NCBI GenBank assembly: GCA_916610825.1
Contig: OU744451.1
Location: 3,100,001-3,164,000, forward strand
DNA: 64,000 bases
Origin: Haliclystus octoradiatus
Lineage: Eukaryota; Cnidaria; Staurozoa; Stauromedusae; Haliclystidae
Direction: 5' to 3'
The notes below the pieces were generated by a model, which saw only the letters and a program-made list of their open reading frames with translations, was not told where the DNA came from and searched no databases. The position numbers were made by a program, and so were the translations under genes. The first letter of the stretch is position 1, and each line of letters begins with the position of its first letter. This document shows, one piece after another, positions 32,011 to 43,300 of this stretch.

Positions 32011-33561
32011 ATTTATTAACTTACTAGAAACTGGTGATGCCTCCATATTTCAAATTTCCCGCCACGGACGATTGCTCCTGCCTACTTCTCATTTAGATAT
32101 GTTTAGATGTGTATCGAAATTCATTTGGTTTACGCTGTGTAAGTATACATAATTAATTACCTTTAATTATTCGTTTCTCAAAAAGTGTATATACATTCAA
32201 AGCTAAATTAATTACTGAAGACTTCTCATAATTTCTTAAATATAATTAAATCAATTTATTTTTGTTTGCACATATTTTGTATCTAAATCAACATTTATTG
32301 TTGTTTACAGAAATAGATGAAGTCCATTCATTTATTATTCAGTCCGTCTGCCGGCTATCGGCACTTTCAGATGTGCTGCTAAAATTCATGCAAGGTGCTA
32401 ATTTGTATGGCGCTATATTCCCGCCATATTCAACCTTTTCATTTCATGCATTGTTCCATATTTTCGGCATTTTATGCTTCGATTTTTATCCATCATTTTT
32501 CCTTTTACATCCGTCGTTTCTTATTTTATCCATAATTTTACATTTTATCCATCGTTTCTCGTTTTAGGCAAGACAAGTCTATATTTGTCTATACGGAGAT
32601 TCGTAATACCTGCTTAGGACCCTTCTTGGTCCCTCCCTTCTTACTAATTTTATTGTATGTGTCTTTTAGTTTGCACCATGTTTGCAATATTGCACCCAAA
32701 GCTAATCCTTTGTTTGCCTGTCCCAAAACACAGAATAAATTATATAACTGGTTTATGTGTTTTTGTGTGACTCATAATCCTATAATACGTTATCCTATCA
32801 ATCATTGATGCAACGGAATCTGTATTCCTAAAATTGTCAAAGGGAAGTAGAATTTCCCGGATGGAAGCACTGCACTAAAGTTATATAAGAAAGTTGTTCA
32901 AGGAATAAGTTGAATAATTTTGATCAAGTTTTAAAAAACGTTGAATAAATTATTTTCATAGCTTAATAAATATTCTACATTTAAGTTATGAAATTTCCAA
33001 TCGGTTACTCCATGACATTTTTACATCAGGATGTTGGACCACGTGCATGATTTGTAATAAGTGAGAAATTCTATTAATCTCTCCGACTGTATTTGGCTCT
33101 GTTAGTTGACACATTCAACACAGCCCATATTTGGAAATTAAACTTGATGAAAATAAATAAGGAAAACATGTACAGATGTATTGAAAATCTTCTTAGTTCT
33201 TCTCTGTGCAGTGTACATAGGCATGCAAACGACTTTTATTTATAGCAACTAGCCAATTATATAGTATTTTGCCCGGTATTTTGTATATTTGATTAACTAG
33301 TAAGTATTTGCCAAGTTTCTTGTTTAGGGTTTGGCACTTGCAATATGCCTAGTGTGCGATTTAACAGCTTGCATAGGGACTTCTAGTAGGGTATCTGAAA
33401 ATGCCGAAGCCAAACAAAGACGCCGAAGAGGTGTGTAAGAAAGTTTAATGACAAATAAATACCGTTTGTTGCAGCCCCATTCAAATTTAGTTGTTGCCAA
33501 CTGAAGGTTGTGGCGACGTTTTCAGAGTTTCAAGCCTGAAATTTGTTGATATTCATACACA
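32011..33561. other. No gene seen; one 58-bp direct repeat
   Basis: A 58-bp segment starting CGGACGATTGCTC at about 32064 is a near-exact repeat of 31601-31660. Between 32500 and 32570 are short ATCCATCGTTTCT-type repeats. The 200 bases before 33562 are presumably promoter and 5' UTR of the next gene; no TATA box is evident. Confidence 0.4.
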
Positions 33562-34305
33562 ATGTCGTCTTTAACATTAATAATCATTACATTGTGCGTA
33601 ACAACCGTATTGGGAGGTTCATATCTTAAAAAAGGCGTTAATCCGTATCTTAATCAAACATCAGATGGATATTATAATTTATACTATCCAAATGATGTTG
33701 TAGTATCAAAATATTCCACGTGGTATCAAGATGATTTGAATAAAAGATTAGCCATTACAATTGGTAAACCCTACACACCAGAATGGATGATGTCATTTTG
33801 GTTTTTTAAAGGCCACGCCTTTGAAGAAGGGCCTGATGCTAATAACAATAACAAGCCACATTGTAAAAAATTTGTTGATTTTGGTTACGAAAGAGAAGTT
33901 GGTGCATATAATACATCATATTTAACATTTGTAAATCGTGCTACATTAAGTGAGAAAAATGGAGACGTTGTTGTTGATATATTTGCTGGTCAAGCATTAG
34001 ATGGTGTTGGTCCACTAAATGTAATGGTTCTTTCGGATCTCAATGGTTTATACACAAAAATGTTTACAATTGGTGGAATTGGTAGTTTTCACTACAGCGA
34101 ATATTATTTAATAAATCGAAATGGTAGTATACCACGTGACGAACATTTTACATTACCAAAAAGTTGTGATCATCCTGAAATTGTACGATTTAATGATATG
34201 TTTAATTGGAAAGGAGAAAAATTGAATTCGAGTGCTGTTTGTTTAACATCTGTTGGTGTAACTTTGACATCTCTGTTTGCTGTTATCATTGCAATGTTTA
34301 TGTAA
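33562..34305 (+). CDS. Secreted, membrane-anchored protein, faintly ependymin-like
   Basis: 247-codon intronless frame. Residues 1-18 form a signal peptide (LTLIIITLCVTTVLGG). The last 20 residues are hydrophobic after NSSAVCL (VGVTLTSLFAVIIAMFM) with no charged tail, as in GPI-anchor signals or a C-terminal membrane segment. N-glycosylation sites include NQT, NTS, NGS and NSS. Mature cysteines are few (HC in the middle, SC in LPKSCDH, one near the anchor). The pattern of a PRDEHFTLPKSC end after a beta-rich body is reminiscent of ependymin-related proteins, but the family cysteine pattern is not complete, so I give this only as a possibility. The start fits: an ATG directly before the signal peptide and no upstream in-frame ATG nearby. 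A poly(A) signal follows 48 bases after the stop. No breaks; it looks functional. Confidence 0.75.
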   Translation: MSSLTLIIITLCVTTVLGGSYLKKGVNPYLNQTSDGYYNLYYPNDVVVSKYSTWYQDDLNKRLAITIGKPYTPEWMMSFWFFKGHAFEEGPDANNNNKPHCKKFVDFGYEREVGAYNTSYLTFVNRATLSEKNGDVVVDIFAGQALDGVGPLNVMVLSDLNGLYTKMFTIGGIGSFHYSEYYLINRNGSIPRDEHFTLPKSCDHPEIVRFNDMFNWKGEKLNSSAVCLTSVGVTLTSLFAVIIAMFM

Positions 34306-34352
34306 TTCACAGGTGGACTTTCTAACATCCGTAGGACTTTTTACATTTTTTA

Positions 34353-34358
34353 AATAAA
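34353..34358 (+). terminator. Polyadenylation signal of the secreted-protein gene
   Basis: AATAAA 48 bases after the TAA stop of the preceding gene, in a T-rich setting followed by a T-run. Confidence 0.65.
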
Positions 34359-34653
34359 GTCAAAATTATAATACATCTTTTTTTTAATAACTAATGCCTT
34401 TGTATTGTTACATCAACATTTAATTTGAATAAATATCTTATTGTTGCTTTGGATCAATTTGAATGTATCTCCAGCTCGAATGTGGCTTTTATTTTAAATA
34501 TTGTTCTATATTTCTACCACAATATTCTAGCAAATACTTTATGAGGCACCCAAAAACAAAAAAGCAAATGTTGTGCTGTTTGTGTTTTAAAATGTTTAAA
34601 AACTGAGTTTTTTCTAATTAAACGATATATTTTAAAGGCTACCCTTATCAGTG

Positions 34654-35172
34654 GTCCGTGCGGACGAATAACAAATTGTTTTGATTATATGTCCGTACGA
34701 ATAACGAAAAATTTATGTTATTGGTCCGTAATCTGGGGACGAATACCGACTAAATCCACCCGACCTCTTAGAAGTCAGTCTACTAAGTACAATGATTTGG
34801 TAGTGAAATCATTGTGTCGAGTTATATGATTTTAGCCTACTTTACCGACTGATATACGTCATCAATAAAATCATAGGAGTGTCATCGAATTCTAGAATGA
34901 GGTCAGATAAACATGGCTTCAAGCTGCACGAATTAGCAGAAAAGCGCGCGAATTAATTCGTTTAACAATCCTAGAAATACAGTATTATTATTATAGCAAA
35001 AGTTTGTATTTTTCACGTAATCCTTGTAGAAATCATCCTACTAAGAAAAGAAATACAACTACCAAATCATTGTACTTAGTAGACTGACTTCTAAGAGGAT
35101 TAGGTGACTAAATCCCCATTATTCGTACGCACGTACCAATAATATAAAAAATACATTATTCGTCCGTACGTG
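34654..35172. mobile_element. Palindromic TIR element (about 520 bp)
   Basis: The left arm (CCGTGCGGACGAATAA onward, about 34656-34800) and the right arm (reverse complement CGTACGGACGAATAATG, about 35035-35172) are inverted repeats of about 140 bp. They share CTTAGAAGTCAGTC and TACTAAGTACAATGATTTGG. Each arm also repeats the GTxCGxACGAATAA end motif internally. The spacer has no coding capacity. It is likely a foldback or MITE. Confidence 0.75.
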
Positions 35173-35317
35173 TTTGTATGTATGTTTAGCTTTTGCAGAA
35201 GATGGTAATGACATTCAAAATGAGGTTGAAATTCGCACTGCAGCACGATTTTAAACAATCATGATTTCAATAAAAAATCCATGTTCTATGCTTCTGTAAA
35301 GTGTATAATTATAATAC

Positions 35318-35440
35318 AGAATATAGTAAATATAAAGCAAAACGAATTGCACTGTGGGGGGGGGGGGGAATCGATCCACGGTCTCCTAACTTTCTGGATT
35401 GTCTCAAAAGTCTCAAAGGCACCGCATTTATTAACTGGCA
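35318..35440 (-). pseudogene. tRNA-like degenerate unit 1
   Basis: It shares its left flank (AGTAAATATAAAGCAAAACGAATTGCA) with the region before the true tRNA-Gly at 35871. On the minus strand it keeps a recognisable T-arm (GGATCGATTCC, B-box-like) next to GGAGACC, but the D-arm side is replaced by TTTGAGACAATCC-type sequence. A run of C/G expands the acceptor side. It cannot fold as a tRNA. Confidence 0.55.
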
Positions 35441-35569
35441 ATGCCACCGAGAAAACTCGATTCCGTTCCATTATGTTTCTGAAAATTATGAATAAGTATA
35501 TAGGTACATTTATATTTCATAGCTTTTGAATAATTATCATAGATCAAATATAAACAGCATTAAAATACA

Positions 35570-35695
35570 GAAAACAGTAAATATAGAAGCAAAACGAATT
35601 GCAATGGTGGTGGGCAATCGAGGCGTGGTCTCAAAACATTCAGGATTGTCTCAAATGTCTCAGAGCTGAGCCACAGAGGCACCGCATTTATATAC
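35570..35695 (-). pseudogene. tRNA-like degenerate unit 2
   Basis: It has the same flank as unit 1 and the true tRNA. On the minus strand it reads GTGGCTCAGCTCTGAGAC (A-box-like), an enlarged middle, then TGAGACCACGCCTCGATTG in the B-box position, ending near CCATTGC. It is better preserved on the 5' side than unit 1, but the T-arm pairing is lost. With 35318-35440 and 35871-35941 it forms a loose tandem series spaced by about 240-290 bases. Confidence 0.5.
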
Positions 35696-35870
35696 GGACA
35701 AATGCCACTGATGAATGCGGGAAAAAAGCTCAATTTCATATCGTTATTATTTTTAACAATAGTGATTAGCATAAGTACATGTATATTTCATAGATTTTAA
35801 ATAATTTATATAGATCAGTTTTCGAATAACATTTAAAGACAGAAATTAATAAATAAAAAAGCAAAACAAA

Positions 35871-35941
35871 TGCATTGGCGGGGAATCGAACCCCGGTCTC
35901 CCGCGTGGCAGGCGAGAATTCTACCACTGAACCACCAATGC
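35871..35941 (-). tRNA. tRNA-Gly (GCC)
   Basis: Read on the minus strand: acceptor GCATTGG pairing with CCAATGC, D-arm with GGTTCAGTGGTAGAA, anticodon stem-loop with anticodon GCC (CCTGCCACG), T-arm GGGGTTCGATTCCCC, discriminator A. 71 bases, no intron. It matches the animal cytosolic tRNA-Gly(GCC) almost base for base, including A and B boxes for RNA polymerase III. All four stems pair, so it should be functional. Confidence 0.97.
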
Positions 35942-36731
35942 TTGAGCACTTGCGATATTATCTTGCGTCTGAAATTCATCATTCCAAAACAGGTTCTTTT
36001 TTACTTGGGAACAACAATATTCCAGATCTTGAAGGTATTTAATTATCAAATCCAACGAGGAAACCACAAAATAATTGTGTGACTTGCCATGTTGAAGTTT
36101 TGTGTGATAATAAATTCTGGCAAGAAGCAAAGCACACGCATGCGCAAATTGAGTGATATGTAGCTCTTTAATTGAGATTTATAAGCAGATACAGTGTACA
36201 CATCGCAAGACTTGAATTCTTTATATTAGTTGTTTTCTAATTAGATGACCTAATTGAATCAATAAAGCCTCTTACAGGCCGTTTGGGAGTTCCCCTCTTT
36301 GATTATGCAACTGTGGATATTGTGTGGAAAGAGCAACAAAAACATTTATACAAGACCCACCAACAATATCACTGCCTCTGTATACAATTACTGGACATTT
36401 GAAGAAAGGAGGAATGGATCTGCCAATATACCGTTGTTCGCGTGGTTCCAGTTCACTTGAGTCACTTCATCTGCATCTAAATCGCTTCATTCCAGGTAAA
36501 ACAAATGTTTTTCATGACGTTCTTTGTTGAAATGTTCTTTGTTTTGTAATTTTAAAGTAAACTCTTGTTTATGGAAATTCCAGGCACTTTTGCAAATGCA
36601 AGCAATTTTCAAATGTATCTACTGGAAGGGTTGTGTCGCTGCAATACTGACAGAGAAATACCCATGTTTCATTCTGACCAGATGTGTCATCAATCTTATG
36701 ATTTCAAATTAAAAACTGCTGTAGAAAGGTT

Positions 36732-37885
36732 GAGCATGTCATTACTTAAACATAATTTTCTCAATTCAAACCATCCTGTCAGTACTTATACAGGTAAGAG
36801 ATAGGTACACCTGCTTGCCCTATGACGGGTATATTTGTACCAATATTTCCTAGTTACATGGCCAGCATAACCTTCAAGCATCATTGCTGAGCATGTCATT
36901 ACTTAAACATAATTTTCTCAATTCAAACCATCCTGTCAGTACCTATACAGGTAAGAGATAGGTACACCTGCCTGCCCTATAAAATCTATAGACGGGTATA
37001 TTTGTACCAATATTCCCTAGTTACATGGCCAGCATAACCTTCAAGCATCATTGCTGAGCATGTCATTACTTAAATATAATTTTCTCAATTCAAACCATCC
37101 TGTCAGTACCTATACAGGTAAGAGATAGGTACACCTGCTTGCCCTATAAAATCTATAGACGGGTATATCTGTACCAATATTTCCTAGTTACATGGCCAGC
37201 ATAACCTCCAAGCATCATTGCTGAGCATGTCATTACTTAAATATAATTTTCTCAATTCAAACCATCCTGTCAGTACCTATACAGGTAAGAGATAGGTACA
37301 CCTGCTTGCCCTATAAAATCTATAGACGGGTATATTTGTACTAATATTTCCTAGTTACATGACCAGCATAACCTTCAACAAGCATCATTGCTGAGCATGT
37401 CATTACTTAAATATTATTTGCTCAATTCAAACCATCCTGTCATCACCTATACAGGTAAGAGATAGGTACACCTGCTTGCCCTATAAAATCTATAGACGGG
37501 TATATTTGTACCAATATTTTCTAGTTACATGGCCAGCATAACCTTCAAGCATCATTGCTGAGCATGTCATTACTTAAATATAATTTGCTCAATTCAAACC
37601 ATCATGTCAGTACCTATACAGGTAAGAGATTAGGTACACCTGCTTGCCCTATAAAATCTATAGACGGGTATATTTGTACCAATATTTTCTAGTTACATGG
37701 CCAGCATAACCTTCAAGCATCATTGCTGAGCATGTCATTACTTAAATATTATTTTCTCAATTCAAACCATCCTGTCAGTACCTATACAGGTAAGAGATAG
37801 GTACACCTGCTTGCCCTATGACGGGTATATTTGTACCAATATTTCCTAGTTACATGGCCAGCATAACCTTCAATGCTTCATTGCT
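36732..37885 (+). repeat. Seven-fold 167-bp tandem repeat carrying an exon end and splice donor
   Basis: Units start at GAGCATGTCATTAC near 36732, 36889, 37056, 37223, 37393, 37560 and 37728, giving periods of 157, 167, 167, 170, 167 and 168. Each contains the last 60 or so bases of the exon at 36584-36793 (coding SMSLLKHNFLNSNHPVSTYTG in the first unit), then ACAG|GTAAGAG, then about 100 bases of intron. Units agree at roughly 95% or better, so the expansion is recent. Confidence 0.92.
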
Positions 37886-38751
37886 GTTTTATTTGAGTGG
37901 TTATTGCTTATTCAGATGGCCATTGATCAAATATATTAAAAATAATTACTTCTACCAAATTAAATTACTTCATATGCATTTCTATCTGCCAACTGAATGT
38001 ATGGCCATTCTTGGTTTAATTTATATGTATTTGGTTTATTTCACTGGATAGCTCATTGGTATTGAATACCTATTTGATCAAACAGGAAATAGCCTTCAAT
38101 TGTCAACAGTGGCAAGCTTGGAGGAAGAGTCAAATGAAGACGAAGATGATGAAGGATTTTCTGATGAAGTAGAATTAACGATTGCACCACTTCTTCATCA
38201 AGTTAGTTTGAGGTTGTGTCAACTTTTGCATTGATTGAACTATGTTGTGTTTTTCAATCATTATAATCATGCTTTTGTTTCTATAATTCCAGCCTTCTGA
38301 CGCTACTGTTCTTGAAGAAACCCCTACCATTGATCAATCAGGGTTTGAAAATTGCTCATTTCTTGATGAGGTGAGTGAGTGCTGGTTGGTAGTTGCAAAA
38401 AATCATTAAAATGATCGAATCTTTCATATAATTGACACAGCTCATGACATGATACATTTGTTATTTATTTCAGCTATCTCCTGCTGTCATTTCTGATTTG
38501 TGTGACAATCCACTGGTTGCTACAGAAAACCCACAACTTCAAGAGGTAAGGCATAAGTCACAAAACAATGACTTTCAACTTTGAGCATTCTGTAAACGTA
38601 ATATAATATTACTGTTACTAATTACTAGTAATACTCAATTGCTTTTCTGTTCGTTTTCAGTCGTCTGATGTGATCACTCACGATGATACTGCCCATGCAA
38701 ATCAATTGGAGGTAGCTAGATTGTATTATCTCTTTGAAAATATTAATTAAG

Positions 38752-38895
38752 TTGATGAACTGTTCATGATTGTTTAATGACCTTTGATCACAAATTGTTT
38801 TTTGAATAGTTCATGAACTGTTCACGAATGTTGAATGACGTGGATTTTATAAATTGTTTTGTGAATATTTCATGAACTGTTCACCAATTCATTTA
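38752..38895. repeat. TTCATGAAC-family repeats in an intron
   Basis: Several GATGAACTGTTCATGA and AATTGTTTTxTGAATATTTCATGAACTGTTCAC-type copies. They belong to the family complete at 52122-52349, but the CCCCTGCG termini are missing. Confidence 0.6.
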
Positions 38896-40144
38896 AAATT
38901 CAACTCACATTGTCAACCAAAGACTGCCGGTTTGACTTCTATGTATTCCATTTTCAGCCTTCAGTCGACTCACAAGGAGTCGAAGAATTCAATGCAGTAG
39001 AAGATCTTGTCGATTGTTTGATGGAATTGTGTCCAGGGCGCATTTCAATTGGTAGTGTGCAAAAGAGCAAGATTTGCAACCTGTATGACAAACTAGATGA
39101 TTTCGATTAAAAAAGAACAAGCTACTGTTTGAGTGCAAAAGATAATGTATCAACATCGACCTATTAGGTTCAACGTGTGTCGAGTGTTGTCCCTGGTGTT
39201 ACCAGCACAAAAAGGTAACGATTGTGTACAATTTATAACTAATTGTATAAGTGAAAGCCTATCTATAATATTTTGAATGTTGGCATGATATTTAATGTTA
39301 ATCTCTATGAAAAGGCCACCCTTGTGCTGAAGTCAATACTTTTCTATTTCAATGTAATAGAAATTATGACAGTTCCTAAGCAATTTACATTTTTGGTTGT
39401 TGTGCTAAGTGAGAGTCGTTTACATTTAATTCCAGGTCATTTATTGGCAGGGGTGAGGCCCGCAAGTCACCCAAACTGTAACCGTATATGCGAGGTGTTA
39501 TGTCTAAAGTTTTGCATTAAATATCCAAATGCAAAGAAAATAAACGGTATGCTATTAAGCAGATTATGGCATTATTGTCTGTTGATAGTATTTTGTAAAA
39601 GTACTTCATTTGATATTCTGTAAGATTTTATTCTTTTTTTTTACATTTTACTGGTAGAACCATTCAACCATTTTCTCTTGTGTTGAATCGGTACATGAAG
39701 ATACGAAATGCAATAGAACCGAATAGTTTTATTGTTGGGGAAACCAACCTTGTTCTTCCCCCTTTAAATTTAGAGACCTTGAAGAACTGATAAGTGTTCC
39801 ACATTCAAGTAAGATTTTGGTTTGAATGTATTTGAAATATTACTAAAATTATTATTTTTGTAAATTTCCAGGTATAACCGACAATTGAAGTCGAAAGAAG
39901 TGAGCAGTCTAAAACAAGGAACAGAACTTCCCCAACATAATGTTTCAAAAACACCATTTGTCTCACCGCTGCTATTGCCTGTACCAGTGCCACCGCATCC
40001 AGTAAGCAGGCATAAAATTGAATTCCCGTTAAATACGTCAACAGAAGGGACCAGCCGTGCCAGACGCACGAATGAAGTCATAGCTACCCGTCAGTCAGCA
40101 ACTGGCCCAAGTCGATCAACAGTTTATCGACACTTGGAAAAAAT

Positions 40145-40344
40145 NNNNNNNNNNNNNNNNNNNNNNNNNNNNNNNNNNNNNNNNNNNNNNNNNNNNNNNN
40201 NNNNNNNNNNNNNNNNNNNNNNNNNNNNNNNNNNNNNNNNNNNNNNNNNNNNNNNNNNNNNNNNNNNNNNNNNNNNNNNNNNNNNNNNNNNNNNNNNNNN
40301 NNNNNNNNNNNNNNNNNNNNNNNNNNNNNNNNNNNNNNNNNNNN
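40145..40344. other. Assembly gap (200 N)
   Basis: A run of 200 N, probably a placeholder of fixed size. The last exon of SUPT3H (minus strand) and the end of the plus-strand broken gene most likely fall here. Confidence 0.99.
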
Positions 40345-40366
40345 TTAAAATTCAGTTTTAATTTAC

Positions 40367-43300
40367 CTGGAATGGCGTAGTCACGCCAGTTGGTCGATTA
40401 TAACGTCTAATTGCTTCGCGAATATGAGTGGGTTGAATACAATCAAATTGATTATCAATTGAAGATGACGGACCCTAAAAAAGAATCCAAATATGCAAAA
40501 AAACGGTTAGATGTACAGTCAAAGCTGTTATAACGGTCACCTCTATACAGCATCCACCTGTCGATAGTGGTCAGTCTTGCATTGTCTAAAATAGCAAATT
40601 AGTTCAGAATATCTTAGTGAATAATCTAAGACTATTTCCAATAATTATCTTCTAGTCAAAGTGTCCATATGAGGTTTGATTTTTTCAATGGGACTGTACT
40701 ACTACACAGATTGTAGATTTGCCAAACAAACCCTATGCACGTGTATGCTTAATGCCTATAGGACAGACAACAACAAACAAACCTTTGGATTTGTACGCAG
40801 GCTAGATTTAATCGAATCTCAAAAAACAATGACGTGTTGTAAAAATCGTATTAATTAGTTTATTCATGGCATATAAGTATACCTTTACCCTTTTCTTTTT
40901 CATTTTCGGCTGTTTAAGCGAACAAGAAGAAGCCAATGATGCATTACCAAGAGAGAATGCCAAACCCCCTTGCACAGGGGCGGTTAATGACGTCACTGAT
41001 GATGATGTTGTTGTAGTAGTAAAATTTGAAGATGAGGATGATACTGTGGGCGTAGATGGACTTATCGTTTGCTCCGTTTGTGTTTTGCTCATACATAATT
41101 TTGCTTCTGATGATATTGGGTTGAAAGGCATGGGCGTTGCAAAGGAAACACAATCTGTTTTTTCTTCGTCTCGTTTCACAAGTAATGCCAAGTCGACAAT
41201 CTAGGGTAAACCCAAAACAATATAATTAGTAGAATAAGGACGAACTAATGTGCTATTTCTGACGACTTGCATTCATTCTGATTGGTTGCTCAATCGTTCA
41301 CTCTGTTTCGATAGACCATCCTTAGCAGCATTTGATTGAAAGTGATTGATATTGCACACTGCAAATTACATATTGCAACTGTTTTCTTAATTAGTTTTGC
41401 GTTAGTACTAAAGTCAAACCTGTTATAATGGTCACCTCTATACAGCGACCACTTGTCTATAGCGGTCACTCTTGCAATGTCTAAAATAGTATTTTCTATT
41501 GAATCAAACCTGTACATAAAGGCCACCTGTCTACGATGGTCAATTTATCTACCTCTTGTAGCTGGCTGTTATATACAGGTTTCACTGTATTAGTATTTCA
41601 ACCGTAAGTAAGGAAATCATTTTTAATGAGCTCCACAAGAAAATTAAAGTAAAACAGAAAACGGGAAATCATTCTGGGTATTAATACAAAGACTAACGAT
41701 AGGCTGAGCTTTCTATGAGTTTTTTGCGTTGTTGTCTTACATCTCCCAAGGGATAACGGAGGGGGGATACAATATGCACATGTTTTTAAACAAAATGAAG
41801 AATTAATTATGATCAATTATTCTCTATTTCGTATTAGTAAGTTTCTACTTATTAATTTTGTAATAAAAGTAGGCGATAAAATAGACGTTGTTTGAGCTTT
41901 CGACATTGCTTATGTCATCTTCAGAAATTTATTTAAAAAGAAAAATTATTTAAAATACATGAGTTTAAAAGTGTTCGAGTTTTACAAAGTGCTAGAAACG
42001 GGATGCGTTAACAACAATAGCTTTTTAATATGCTGCTGGAAAAAGCCGAGATTTAATAGAGTCAAATTGAGTGTTGAGGTTTGGCTTGATTCGCCTGATT
42101 GCAAGCATTTCGTGAAGTAAGCAGTCAAATTTGTCTTTGCATTTTTTTAAAACTTTTAAATTGTTTTCAGAAACGGATTTTCCATGTTGTTATTTACATG
42201 TGCGTAAACAACAGACCCTTAAATTTTCTTGTGTTCGTCAATGCGTTAATGCAGGCGAATCAAGCCAAACCTCAACGCTCAGTCTGACTCAATCAAATCT
42301 CGGATTTTTCCAGCAGCATATTGAAAAGCTATTGTTGTTAATGCATCCCGTTTCTAGCACTTTGTAAAACTTAACACTTTTAAACTCTAAGTCTCTAATA
42401 CATATTATAAATAATTTTTCTTTTTAAATAAATTTTTGAAGATGACATAAAGCAATGTCGAAAGCTCAAACAACGTCTATTTTATCGTTTATTCTCTATT
42501 TATTAGACTTTTTATACTCACAAGTGAGACAGTTTCATACGCTAAGTAGCTCAAAATTTCCATAACAGCTCCACTTGGTTTAACATCAATCAACGAACTG
42601 ACATCAAGCCAATCTTTAAAACGTCCAGCCTTTTTATCTGAAATATAAAAATCAAATTAGAATTTATCAGATGAAATCGTAGATTGTGCATGATGAAGTC
42701 AGTCCTAAGAATTATACTTAATTCAGGACACTGGGGGAGGGGGATGGAGCACTTTGGTAATGTTTTGACTGTGATGCGCCGTTATTAAAAATAGAGGAAA
42801 ATCGCTAAATTTCACAGCAAATGAGAATGAAGACCCTAAAATTTCAAGATGTTTTCAATGGTTAAAAACAAAAGAAAAGTTCTAAAAATATTGAAAAATC
42901 TATAAATTGACACCGTTAAATTTCACAGCAAATGAGAATGCAGACCCTAAAATTTCATGTGTAAGATGTTTTCAATGTTTCAAAACAAAGGAAAAGTTCG
43001 AAAAATTTTGAAAAATCTATAAATTGACACCGTTAAATTTCACAGCAAATGAAAATGCAGACGCTAAAATTTCATGTGTAAGATGTTTTCAATGTTTCAA
43101 AACAAAGGAAAAGTTCTAAAAATATTGAAAAATCTATAAATTGACACCGTTAAATTTCACAGCAAATGAGAATGCAGACCCTAAAATTTTATGTTTAAGA
43201 TGTTTTCAATGTTTCAAAACAAAGGAAAAGTTCTAAAAATATTGAAAAATCTATAAATTGACACCGTTAAATTTCACAGCAAATGAGAATGAAGACCCTA

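Larger units (their letters stand above)
36245..40144 (+). pseudogene. Broken multi-exon gene of an uncharacterised animal protein family
   Basis: Candidate exons: 36245-36495, 36584-36793, up to 38201, 38293-38370, 38474-38545, 38661-38711, 38958-39214, 39436-39546, 39658-39788 and 39872 to the N gap. Most have good AG/GT borders. Readable protein: DLIESIKPLTGRLGVPLFDY, LPIYRCSRGSSSLESLHLHL followed by NRFIPG, NFQMYLLEGL, LIGIEYLFDQTG, NRICEVLCLKF, then a Pro-rich end and RSTVYRHLEK. I recognise this set from unnamed predicted proteins of fish, cnidarians and sponges, probably of transposon origin; no function is known to me. Damage: a frame change near 36345, TAG where LIGIEY should be preceded by Glu (about 38048-38050), TAA at 39108-39110, and a frame change around 39214-39480. 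A 167-bp tandem array separates the YTG and LIGIEY parts, which are contiguous in the family. The 3' end is lost in the gap. Confidence 0.65.

Noticed and set aside
32262-32567. 101-codon hydrophobic frame
   Set aside because: Phe/His/Leu-rich product of T-rich DNA with ATCCAT repeats; it has no start context or homologous pattern.
36732-37885. CRISPR-like look of regularly spaced repeats
   Set aside because: Whole 167-bp units repeat without unique spacers, and the setting is an animal gene with introns.
40866-41204. Plus-strand frame with an apparent signal peptide (YTFTLFFFIFGCLS) and an acidic body
   Set aside because: It is the complement of the SUPT3H exon 40889-41200, whose phase and splice sites fit the gene.
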